DNA of 64,000 nucleotides, taken from the NCBI RefSeq assembly GCF_003860135.1, contig NZ_RQYN01000005.1:1-64000 (forward strand), given 5' to 3'. How positions within the stretch are numbered: the stretch's first letter is position 1; each line of letters opens with the position of its first letter. The position numbers and the translations under genes were made by a program. This DNA comes from Tannerella forsythia (GTDB taxonomy: Bacteria > Bacteroidota > Bacteroidia > Bacteroidales > Tannerellaceae). The notes beneath the pieces were generated by a model. The model did not search any database, was not told the DNA's origin, and saw nothing but the letters and a program-made list of their open reading frames with translations. Shown in pieces: positions 37,373 to 46,725 of this stretch.

Positions 37373-38248
37373 ATGAGGTTTTCAGGACATGAAACGTTCA
37401 TCTGCAAGCAATTCTGGCTCAAAAAGGGCTATGATTTCTTAGTCATTGGTAATAAATTTGGCGATGACAATGCAGTTGTGGAGTTAGGCGTTGGTAAAAA
37501 TATGGTATCGGCTATTGGCTTTTGGATGAAAGCTTTTGGATTATGTAGTGATAAATGGGAATTATCAGAAATGGCTCATTATATCTTTGGAGGTGAAGGT
37601 AAAGATAAATACTTAGAAGATATTGGGACAATTTGGTTGCTTCACTATCTATTAGTGAAAGAAAATTATGCATCTATTTATAGCTTATTTTTTAACGGTT
37701 TCAGAAGAGGCCGTATAGAGTTTACATCTGAACAATTGCACAAATACATAGAATCTATTGCAAGAGAAGATAGTTCATATAATGTGAATACTATTACAGC
37801 AGATATTATGGTGCTACAACGAATGTACCAGAAAACAGACAAGGCAGAGATTCGTGTAGAATTAGAAGATATGTATTCAAGCATTTTCAACGACTTACAA
37901 CTGATGTCAAAATTACGAGTTGAAAGGTATGGAGAAAAAGGATTGGTTGATTTGTTTCGAATATCGAATGAAGATAATTATAATTTACCCGCAGAGATAG
38001 TTTTATTCTCAATACTTGATAATTATCCTGATATGAAAACGATTAGTTTCAAGGAGCTAGAAGTTGGCAATAATTCACCCGGAATCATTTTTGCTCTGAA
38101 TAAAGAAGGATTACACTCTATAATAGAGCGAATTACAGAGAAATATAACAACATAGTGTTTTCGAGTAGCGCAGGTGTTCAAGTATTACAATTTAAATCA
38201 ACCATTGACAAATGGGAGATACTCAATGATTATTATGCCGGAAATTAA
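37373..38248 (+). CDS. DUF4007 protein
   Basis: 291 residues beginning MRFSGHETFICKQFWLKKGYDFL, the hallmark start of DUF4007 (SGHETF). No catalytic motif is evident. In other bacteria such genes lie beside DndC-like PAPS-reductase genes and ATPases, which is also the case here. The C-terminus (VFSSSAGVQVLQFK) may be a small winged-helix-like domain. Its stop overlaps the start of the ATPase gene, so the two are translationally coupled. Confidence 0.8.
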   Translation: MRFSGHETFICKQFWLKKGYDFLVIGNKFGDDNAVVELGVGKNMVSAIGFWMKAFGLCSDKWELSEMAHYIFGGEGKDKYLEDIGTIWLLHYLLVKENYASIYSLFFNGFRRGRIEFTSEQLHKYIESIAREDSSYNVNTITADIMVLQRMYQKTDKAEIRVELEDMYSSIFNDLQLMSKLRVERYGEKGLVDLFRISNEDNYNLPAEIVLFSILDNYPDMKTISFKELEVGNNSPGIIFALNKEGLHSIIERITEKYNNIVFSSSAGVQVLQFKSTIDKWEILNDYYAGN

Positions 38249-41200
38249 ATATCACTATTCACCCTCAATAAATATTGTTCGAGATTTAAATAAAAATCTC
38301 GAATATATTTCTACACCTAATGCAAAACAGGTTTATTCCCAGATAGCTAATAATTATAAGAGCGGAATACATTCATTCAATATCGTGGGTTCTTATGGTA
38401 CGGGTAAATCCTCTTTTCTATTGGCTTTAGAGCATCATTTGAATGGGGAGAAAGAGTATTTCTGTCCGTTGAATGGAAGTTTTGAAGGCGTAAAAGGATT
38501 TGAGTTTTTACCTATTATAGGAGAGTCAGATTCCTTGTTAAATTATTTTGCGACGGAGTTTGGGTTAAAAAATAAAGACTACAGTACACGTGATATATTG
38601 GAAAAGATAGAATCAAGCTATGCTGAAATTAGTAAAACAGGTAAAGGTTGGTTTATTGCTATTGATGAATTTGGGAAATTCCTTGAATATGCTGCAAATA
38701 ATAATCCTGAGAAAGAGTTGTACTTCATTCAGCAATTGGCAGAATTAGCTAATGATGATTCTAAAAATATCCTTTTTGTAACAACGCTTCATCAGGGATA
38801 TAACGATTATGCAATAGGACTATCTAAAACTCAACGTAATGAGTGGGATAAGGTTCGAGGACGATTAAAAGAAATAACTTTTAATGAACCTGTTGAGCAA
38901 CTGTTGTTATTGGCCGCCGAACGGATTTCCTCAAAAGAAGGTAAGGTCAAAAAACTTAAAACATTTGACCGACTTTTTGATAGTATAGAAAAATCAAAGA
39001 CATTTCCTCTGAATGATTATTTCAATCAGTCAATAGCCGAAAAGCTGCTTCCTTTCGATATTTTGTCAGCCTCTATTTTAACCTTAGCTTTGCAGCGATA
39101 TGGGCAAAATGAACGCTCTTTGTTTCAGTTTATTGATTCGAATGATTATCTGGGTTTAGAAGATTTCGAGACAAAAGCCAATCCATATTATAACATTAGT
39201 TGTGTCTATGATTATTTGATGTACAACTACTATTCGATTCTGACAACAAAGCACAATCAGAATTATAGTCAATGGGCAACTATTCGCAGTTCAATTGAGC
39301 GACTTGAAGGAGAATTAGCTGATTATGTAAATGAAGGAACAAAACTGCTAAAGACAATTGGGTTGTTAAATATATTTGCACCTTATAGCAGCGTTATTGA
39401 TAAAGATTTTTTATCTGATTATTCAAAGACTGAGTCTTGGCTTTGATAATGCAGAAGAAGTCATAGATAAACTTTCTCAATTTAAGATAATCAGTTTCAC
39501 AAAATACGATAAACGTTATAAATTGCTTGGTGGAACAGATTTAGACATTGATCAGGCTATTGCAGATGCAGAGATTGACGAGATTGTTGATGTCGTGCCG
39601 TACTTGAATAAATACTTCGATTTTCCATACACCCAAGCAAAAGAGCATTTTTATAGAACAGGCTGTCCACGTTTCTTTCAGTTCAAGATATCAGAAAAGC
39701 CTTATATTGAAATTATTGAGGAAGCCGATGGAATTATAAATCTCGTATTTCCCGAAAACTCAATAGAAAGCGAGTCCATTCAAAAATCGTTGGATTCAAA
39801 TGAACCTATTTTATATTGTCTATACAACAATATTAGAGATATTCGGAATACATTAGTCGAATTGGAACGCATACAGTATGTGAAACGACAATATCCGAAT
39901 GACAAGGTCGCTCAACGGGAAATAGATAAAATGATTCTTCGTTACAAAAAGACTCTTAATGAGCTTATATCCGAGGGGCTTTATGACGATTCTAAAACGA
40001 CTTGGTTATTTAACGGTGCTATTCTTCATATTCAGAGCCATAGACAACTAAATAGACAATTATCTGTCATATGCGATTGGGCTTATCCGGCAACGCCTAT
40101 ATTTCGAAATGAAATGGTTAATAAGGGTAAGCTTTCCGGGGCTATGCAACCTGCGCGTAAAAATTTGATTAAAGCACTTGTGTCCAATTTTGATAAACCC
40201 AATTTAGGATTTCCTGATGATAAATTTCCTCCTGAAAAAACAATATACCTGTCCCTGCTAAAAAGTACTGGTATTCATCATAATGGATATGCATTAACAA
40301 AACCTACAGATGAAAGTTTTAATGTTTTGTGGGAGGAATGTATCAGGTTCTTAGATGATGCCAAAGCAATAAAGATGAGTGTACGTATTTTAGTCGAACG
40401 TCTTCAAAAGAGACCACTAAAATTAAAGCAAGGATTTATAGATTTTTGGTTGCCAGTCTTCCTTTTTATTTGTCGTGATGATTATGCCCTCTTTGATGAA
40501 AACGGCTATATACCAAGCATAGATGACGAAACTCTTGTTTTAGTGAGCCGTCAACCCGATTCATTTGAGATAAAGTCATTTGACATCTCAGGTATAAAAT
40601 TGGATTTATTTAATTCTTATAGGTCTTTTCTTAATATCGAAGAAACGGATATAGTTTCCAATGACAGCCTAATTGAGTTGATAAAACCGTTTCTGGTTTT
40701 TTATGCACAACTACCTGAATATGGAAAAAAGACAAAGCGCATATCTAAACAGGCAATTATATTGCGAGATGCTATCGCTTTATCTAAGGAGCCAGAAAAA
40801 ACATTCTTTGAAGATTTTCCTAAAGCAATGGGGATTTCTCTGGAAAAGATTGCAAAAAATCCAAAGCTTGTAAAAGACTATATAGATAATCTACAAATCT
40901 TAGTAAGAGAGATACGAACCGCTTACGAAGAATTGATAAATAGGATTGAAAGTTTTATTCAATTAGAATTTATCGGAAAAGAAGTCCCATTCGTCGAATA
41001 TAAAGAAGCATTAAAGCAAAGGTTCAAAAAATTAAAGAAACATTTACTTCTGCCTAAACAGAAAGTTTTCTATCAACGTTTAATGTCTGAATTGGATGTT
41101 CGTAATGCATGGATTAGTTCAATTTGTCAGGTATTAATAGGTAAATCACTTGATACTATTTCGGATGAAGAAGAAAAAGTTCTATATGAAAACTTCCGAT

Positions 41201-41454
41201 ATATGATTAATGAGTTGGATAATCTTTGTAACTTAGCAAAGTCCGATGTAAATCTTGATACCGAAGAAGTTTTCAAATTAGAAATTACATCATTCATTAA
41301 GGGTTTGCAGAAGCATACTATACGTTATCCCAAAGGGAAGACAAAAAAAATAAAAGAATTAGAAGCCGACATTAAAAGTAGATTAAGTAATGATAAAAAT
41401 ACTAATATAGCTTTGTTGTTGGATTTATTACAGAACGAAATTGATGGTAAGTAA
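38226..41454 (+). pseudogene. large P-loop ATPase, one-base frameshift
   Basis: About 1075 residues if the frame is repaired. The N-terminal part has Walker A IVGSYGTGKSSF near 52-63 and Walker B WFIAIDEFGKF near 142, followed by LFVTTLHQGY (sensor-like). The C-terminal 660 residues are helical and unassigned. The first frame ends at TGA 39444-39446; the second is already open across the gap and reads RLSLGFDNAEEVIDKLSQ. Removing one A from the AAA at 39426-39428 joins them as DYSRLSLGFDN. This may be a real mutation, phase variation or a sequencing error. It could be the motor of the system, comparable to BrxC/PglY- or Dnd-type ATPases, but I cannot assign it. Confidence 0.75.
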
Positions 41455-42562
41455 CAATAAAAAAGTCAGACATGTTCTCGGAATATCAGGAGGGAAAGAT
41501 AGTGCTGCATTGGCAATATATCTTAACAAGAAATATCCAGACCTGAATATTGAGTACTACTTCTGTGATACAGGAAAGGAATTGCGAGAAACGCTTGATT
41601 TAGTAAATAGGATAGAGAATTATTTAGGAAAAGAAATAAAACGCTTAAGCGCAACCAATAATCCTCATTTTGAGCCTTTTGATTATTTTCTTAAGTCATT
41701 AGGAAATTATCTCCCCTCTGTTCAATCTCGCTGGTGTACCTTAAAGTTGAAATTAGAGCCATTTGAGAAATTTATAGGCGACGATTTGGCGATTTCTTAT
41801 GTGGGTATTCGCGGTGACGAAGATAGAGAAGGTTATATATCCACTAAGCCGAACATTCAATCTATATTTCCTTTTCGCAAGAATATTTGGAGCATAGAGA
41901 TATTATCTAACTTCTTCAAAAATGAGAATATTGAACTTCATTTAGATCTATATCAAAGCATTGCAGATAAACAAATTTATGCGAGAGCCAAAGATATATT
42001 GGAGATGCCTAGAGACAATAAATTTACATTGTCAAAGAAATTAAATGCTTTATTGGATATCGACCCCAGTATTTTTAACAGAGTGATATTTGCGTTTTTG
42101 AAAGATAAAAATTATCCGATTTCATACTTGGATGATTTTACTTTACTTGACCATGAAGATAACTTGAATCGTGAAGATATTTTTAGATTATTACGAAATA
42201 GCGGAGTTGGAGTTCCTGCATATTATGAGAAAGTCTCATTTACAGTAGATGGGCAAAAAGGTGAATATGCTCGAAGTCGTTCAGGTTGCTATTTCTGTTT
42301 TTTCCAACAGCGTATAGAATGGATTTGGCTATATGAACAACATCCTGATTTATTCAAAAAAGCAATGGAATATGAAAAAGATGGGTATACATGGATTCAA
42401 GGTGAATGCCTTGAAGACCTTATTAAACCTGAACGTATCCGTCAAATTAAATTGGATACGATTAAGCGTGGTGAGAAAACTGACACTGCACGAAAATCAC
42501 CCTATTTGATGGATATATTGATTGATGCGGAAAATATAGTTTGTGCAAATTGTTTCATATAG
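41444..42562 (+). CDS. PAPS-reductase-family protein (DndC-like)
   Basis: 372 residues from ATG 41444, overlapping the ATPase stop. PP-loop ATP pyrophosphatase motif GISGGKDSAALAIYL near 12-25, YYFCDTGKELRETL, then SRWCTLKLKLEPF near 100, SRSGCYFCFFQQRIEW near 280 and CANCF at the end. The conserved cysteines are those that bind an iron-sulphur cluster in DndC-type enzymes, which activate sulphur transfer to the DNA backbone. A sulphur-modification or nucleotide-modification role is therefore likely; no desulphurase (DndA/IscS) is encoded beside it, so the host one would be used. Confidence 0.85.
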   Translation: MVSNNKKVRHVLGISGGKDSAALAIYLNKKYPDLNIEYYFCDTGKELRETLDLVNRIENYLGKEIKRLSATNNPHFEPFDYFLKSLGNYLPSVQSRWCTLKLKLEPFEKFIGDDLAISYVGIRGDEDREGYISTKPNIQSIFPFRKNIWSIEILSNFFKNENIELHLDLYQSIADKQIYARAKDILEMPRDNKFTLSKKLNALLDIDPSIFNRVIFAFLKDKNYPISYLDDFTLLDHEDNLNREDIFRLLRNSGVGVPAYYEKVSFTVDGQKGEYARSRSGCYFCFFQQRIEWIWLYEQHPDLFKKAMEYEKDGYTWIQGECLEDLIKPERIRQIKLDTIKRGEKTDTARKSPYLMDILIDAENIVCANCFI

Positions 42563-42578
42563 CATTAAATATAGACAT

Positions 42579-44831
42579 ATGGCAGAGGAAGAAAAAAACA
42601 TAAAAGAAGTTGGTTTTACGGTTGATGCTGGATTGATTCAACGCCTTGGCTACGAGTTAGTAGGCCGAGCCGAAACTGCCGTCTCTGAACTTATTAAAAA
42701 TGCTTATGATGCCGATGCGACAGTTGTAGATGTTGATTTTATTGATTCATACCAAAAAGGAGGAACCTTAGTTATTTCCGATAATGGTATTGGGATGACC
42801 GAAGATCAGTTGATTAATGGTTTTATGAGGATTTCTTCAGCTGATAAGATACATAATCCCATATCCGAAAGATTTAAGCGGACAAAAGCAGGAAGAAAAG
42901 GAATTGGACGTTTTGCGACACAACGACTTGGAGAACAATTGACGATTATTACGCAAACTAAAAATGCAGAAAGAGCGCTGAAAATTGTCATTAAGTGGAA
43001 TGAATATACTATTGACAAAGAACTTGGCTCAATAACCTTTCCCATTGAAGAAGTTGATAAAGAAAAAGAAGAAGGTACAATCTTAATAATGAATGGACTT
43101 CGAGATGGATGGACAGTTGCTGCAATAAAGCGTGTGTACAGATATGTACTTGATTTATTCCAGCCGAATTATCTCTCAGATAGAAGTAAAAGACATAATT
43201 CTGCAATTCAAAATGAGGCATCATTTAAAGTCAATTTTTCCCAAGAAGTCAATGGACAAAAAGAATTTATCCTAAATGAGCAAATATCTATCTTTGATAA
43301 AGCATTAGCTGTTTTTGAGGGTCATATAAATGCACAGCACAAGGGAACTGTACATGTTAAAAGTGAAGGACTTCATATTGATGACATAATAGAAATTGAA
43401 TATGATAAAAAAAATGAAGATGGAGATAAAGTAATTAACAGATACTATTCTCATTTACAGGATGTTTATTTCAAAATACATTATTTCATTTATCAAAGAC
43501 CTCAATACTATCGTGGAGGTATAACAAAATTAGATTTAACAAGTATCCAAGAGTTATCTAATACAGCAAGTGGGGTTAGATTATATAGAAATGGATTTAG
43601 AGTATTACCATATGGTGAACTTACCGATGACTGGATAGGTGTTGACAGGAGATGGGGGCAACAATCTGGGTTTGTTAACGTTCCCCTTGCAAATAAAAAT
43701 ATGTTTGGTTTTGTTGAGATAACAGATCCTAAAGGTGATATATTCGAAGAAACAGCCAGTCGAGAAGGGCTCATTGAAAATGAAGCATTTAAACAGCTTT
43801 CTGATTTTATGTATAAGTCGTTATTTGCAGCAAGATTAAGAATTAGCGAAGGAGTCACTTTGTTTAAGGAACAAGAAGGTGAGGCTGATGATGATTTTAC
43901 TCAAGAATCAGAAGAAAAAGAACAATCTACTGAGGAAAAATTAAAAGAATTAGATGATTTAGTAGATAGTATAGATGATGATAACCAAGGTGATGAAAAT
44001 GACTCTGACAATCAATCAACAGAAAGGAAAGAAGAAAGACGAAAGAAAGAAAAGGCGAAACGAAAAAAATTAGTAGCATCTATTCGAAAAGAGATTGAAG
44101 AGGCGAGTATGCTTCGCGTATTGGCAGGTATGGGACTTATAATTGGTGAATTCTCACATGAGATAAAGCAATTTCAGCCTTCTATTTACGGGTATATAAG
44201 TCAATTAAAAGAGGAAAATTTAACAGAGAATGGCATAGTTCTATTAAATGGAATTACTCATAATTTAAATAATTTGATAGCCTATACAGCCTATTTTAAT
44301 GCTACGGTTTCTCAAAATATTAATAGAGAAACTGAGCCTATCGATGTGCTGGCTATACTAGACTCATTTCAACAAACAATAGCAAATGATTTATCAAAAA
44401 ATAAAATTACATTTGATGTTGACATTTGGGATTATGATGTTATTACAGTTCCAATGCATAAATCCGAATGGAGTTCTATATTATTTAACTTATATACAAA
44501 TGCCAAGAAAGCAATAAACAGGGCTCAACGAGCAAATGGGAAGATATTCGTTGAGGTAGGTATCGAAAATGACAATGCATTTTTGAATTTCTATGATAAT
44601 GGAGATGGAATTCCTATCGAAAATCGTTCAAGGGTATTTAACGCTTTCTTTACGACATCTACTCCTGCTGGATTTGATGCTCCAAGCAATGACCGATTAG
44701 TGGGATCTGGACTTGGGCTGAAAATAGTAAAAGATATAATCACATCTTATAAAGGAAAAATATTAATTGCTGAACCGACAAAAGGTTTTGCAACCTGTAT
44801 AAAAATAGAAATCCCTATTCTAAAACAATAA
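42579..44831 (+). CDS. protein with two GHKL ATPase modules and histidine-kinase H-box
   Basis: 750 residues from ATG 42579. The N-terminal module is HSP90/MORC-like: SELIKNAYDADA near 40, ISDNGIGMTEDQL near 65, GRKGIGRFATQRL near 105. A charged acidic linker (about 435-500) follows. Then comes an H-box-like helix GEFSHEIKQFQPSIYGY (His near 526) and a second, kinase-type ATPase: LFNLYTNAKKAI, FYDNGDGIP, GSGLGLKIVKDI (about 634-735). It has no membrane segment, so it is cytosolic. It is followed 5 bp later by a receiver-domain protein, so the two may form a phosphorelay. Confidence 0.85.
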   Translation: MAEEEKNIKEVGFTVDAGLIQRLGYELVGRAETAVSELIKNAYDADATVVDVDFIDSYQKGGTLVISDNGIGMTEDQLINGFMRISSADKIHNPISERFKRTKAGRKGIGRFATQRLGEQLTIITQTKNAERALKIVIKWNEYTIDKELGSITFPIEEVDKEKEEGTILIMNGLRDGWTVAAIKRVYRYVLDLFQPNYLSDRSKRHNSAIQNEASFKVNFSQEVNGQKEFILNEQISIFDKALAVFEGHINAQHKGTVHVKSEGLHIDDIIEIEYDKKNEDGDKVINRYYSHLQDVYFKIHYFIYQRPQYYRGGITKLDLTSIQELSNTASGVRLYRNGFRVLPYGELTDDWIGVDRRWGQQSGFVNVPLANKNMFGFVEITDPKGDIFEETASREGLIENEAFKQLSDFMYKSLFAARLRISEGVTLFKEQEGEADDDFTQESEEKEQSTEEKLKELDDLVDSIDDDNQGDENDSDNQSTERKEERRKKEKAKRKKLVASIRKEIEEASMLRVLAGMGLIIGEFSHEIKQFQPSIYGYISQLKEENLTENGIVLLNGITHNLNNLIAYTAYFNATVSQNINRETEPIDVLAILDSFQQTIANDLSKNKITFDVDIWDYDVITVPMHKSEWSSILFNLYTNAKKAINRAQRANGKIFVEVGIENDNAFLNFYDNGDGIPIENRSRVFNAFFTTSTPAGFDAPSNDRLVGSGLGLKIVKDIITSYKGKILIAEPTKGFATCIKIEIPILKQ

Positions 44832-44836
44832 ATATT

Positions 44837-45967
44837 ATGGCAATAAATTATTTATATATTGATGATGATAGTACCGACAGAGCAAATGGTACTGTTCAGG
44901 GCTTAAAAAAAGAGGGACGCATTGAGGTTTTTTTAAGTCAGCCCGAGAGTACTTGGGAGCAGCAAATTCAATTTATCGAAGATAGGCAAAAAGAAGATAA
45001 ATTAGATGGATTAATCATTGATTTGCGTTTGGATGATTATGCAAATACTAAAGATGGAAAAAAAGCAAACTATAGAGGGACTTCATTAGCTCAAGAGATT
45101 AGAACTCGTCAAAAGGAAAAAAGCATAAAAGAATTTCCTATAATTCTTTTTTCGGCGAATGATAAAATAACACAATCTTTAGAAAATTCAGGAAGAAATT
45201 TGTTCGATGTTTTTATTGAAAAAGAAAGTATTACAGGTCCTAATATATATATAGAGGAGTATATTCCTAAATTAATTGCCTTGGCAGAAGGCTATCGTAG
45301 TATTAACCTATCTGCTGAAAATCTATCAAAGGTATTGAGTATTGATATTAGTGTTGTGGACGAGCGATTTGTTTCAGAATTGAATAATTTAGCAAATAAT
45401 CCGTCTCACGTTATTGCTAATTTTCTAATTAATGAATTGCTTTTGAAACAAGGCTTATTAATAGACGAGCGGACATTGGCCGCAAGATTAGGCATTGATA
45501 TTGAACAATCTAGCGAGGATTGGGAACAAGTTTTGTCATCATTAAATGAAGCACTTTATAAAGGTGTATTTTATCAGGGGTGGGAACGTTGGTGGATGCC
45601 TATAATTGAAATTTGGTGGAATAAAACTATTCATGCTGAAACTTATCTTCGTGCAACCTCTGCGTCTGATAGGGTTGAGTATATCAAAAAAGAATTGAAA
45701 TTAACAAAAATTTATCCCTCAGAAAAGATGCCAAAATCAGATAGTGATGAATTTTGGACAGTCTGTAAAGGTAATAATCGCCCATTAGATCCTGTTGATG
45801 GTTTAATGATCGATAGGCAAGAGAATTTATATCCATGGCAGGATCCAGATTATGTTTCAGTTGAAGCAGCTTTACATCGAACAAATATAAATATTTGGAA
45901 GAAAGTCGCAAAACTGGAAGAAGAGCGTTTGAAAGAATTACAGGCACAATATCGAAGAGAGAGATAA
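44837..45967 (+). CDS. receiver-domain protein, probable phosphorelay partner
   Basis: 376 residues. The first 130 resemble a response-regulator receiver: YIDDDSTDR (acidic pocket), LIIDLRLDD with Asp62 as phosphoacceptor, ILFSAND with Ser106 and EKES with Lys129. A long insertion lies between the acidic pocket and the phosphoacceptor. The C-terminal 240 residues carry no DNA-binding domain I recognise; they include a Trp-rich stretch (GWERWWMPIIEIWWN). Thus the output is likely protein-protein, within the same system. It is spaced 5 bp from the kinase-like gene and 3 bp from the next gene. Confidence 0.75.
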   Translation: MAINYLYIDDDSTDRANGTVQGLKKEGRIEVFLSQPESTWEQQIQFIEDRQKEDKLDGLIIDLRLDDYANTKDGKKANYRGTSLAQEIRTRQKEKSIKEFPIILFSANDKITQSLENSGRNLFDVFIEKESITGPNIYIEEYIPKLIALAEGYRSINLSAENLSKVLSIDISVVDERFVSELNNLANNPSHVIANFLINELLLKQGLLIDERTLAARLGIDIEQSSEDWEQVLSSLNEALYKGVFYQGWERWWMPIIEIWWNKTIHAETYLRATSASDRVEYIKKELKLTKIYPSEKMPKSDSDEFWTVCKGNNRPLDPVDGLMIDRQENLYPWQDPDYVSVEAALHRTNINIWKKVAKLEEERLKELQAQYRRER

Positions 45968-45970
45968 ATT

Positions 45971-46678
45971 ATGAGTAAAGGCAGTGTAAGTACTGATTTG
46001 AATTTCCTTGCGACTATTTTGCGTCAAGAAAAATTTTGTATAGATACAAGTCCACTTTCAAAGGTCGCAGGTGAATTAAATAAATCTAAGGATTGGTCAT
46101 ATAATTTACAAAAACTTAAATTTAGAATAGATGATATACCTCGAAATACAGTTCCAAGCGAAGTAAAATTATTAGAGGCTATTCTTAGTGTACAAATAGG
46201 TGAAATAGATCATACTGAAGAACAAGTACAAAACACAGTATTTGGAGATTATAATTTTTCAATTGAAATTTCAGGGCAAGTTAATGGGAAAAAAGTAATT
46301 TCTCATTGGCATTTAGATTTTGATAATAACTCTGTAAATGAATACATTCATCCTGAATTTCATTTAACTTATGGCGGCAATCCGATGAAGAATATTGACC
46401 TCGGAGACGTTTTGCTACTGCCATCACCGAGAATATCTCATCCGCCAATGGATGCTGTATTAGGTATAGACTTTATCATAAGGAACTTTTTCAAAAAAGA
46501 CAAATGTACCAAGTTATTAAGTAATTCCCAGTATCGAACGGCAATTCAAAATTCTCAAAGAAGACTATGGCGTCCTTATATGTTAGCAGTTGCGAGTCAT
46601 TGGTGCAAATTTAGTTGTTGCAATTATAATGCTGATATGTCATTGAGTAAAAGATATTTTCCCACATTAGATAATTGA
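45971..46678 (+). CDS. unknown protein, last gene of the DUF4007 island
   Basis: 235 residues, not recognised. The N-terminal half is helical (TDLNFLATILRQEKFCID); the middle has a His- and Asp-rich stretch (VISHWHLDFDNNSVNEYIHPEFHLTYGGNP) that could be a metal site. The C-terminus has CKFSCCNYN. It starts 3 bp after the receiver gene, so it belongs to the operon, and ends at a bidirectional terminator. It could be an effector, but nothing in the sequence proves it. Confidence 0.6.
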   Translation: MSKGSVSTDLNFLATILRQEKFCIDTSPLSKVAGELNKSKDWSYNLQKLKFRIDDIPRNTVPSEVKLLEAILSVQIGEIDHTEEQVQNTVFGDYNFSIEISGQVNGKKVISHWHLDFDNNSVNEYIHPEFHLTYGGNPMKNIDLGDVLLLPSPRISHPPMDAVLGIDFIIRNFFKKDKCTKLLSNSQYRTAIQNSQRRLWRPYMLAVASHWCKFSCCNYNADMSLSKRYFPTLDN

Positions 46679-46685
46679 ACGAACA

Positions 46686-46725
46686 AAAATAGTTAGAGTC
46701 TTAAAATCGCGGCTTTAACTATTTT
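46686..46725. terminator. bidirectional terminator
   Basis: AAAATAGTTA pairs with TAACTATTTT; both strands end in T-rich stretches. It separates the island operon from the convergent mobC gene and overlaps the mobC stop codon. Confidence 0.75.

Noticed and set aside
37373-46678. Naming the island as a Dnd or BREX system
   Set aside because: Only the DndC-like protein is shared; DndB, DndD, DndE, PglZ and BrxL are absent, so a named system cannot be claimed.
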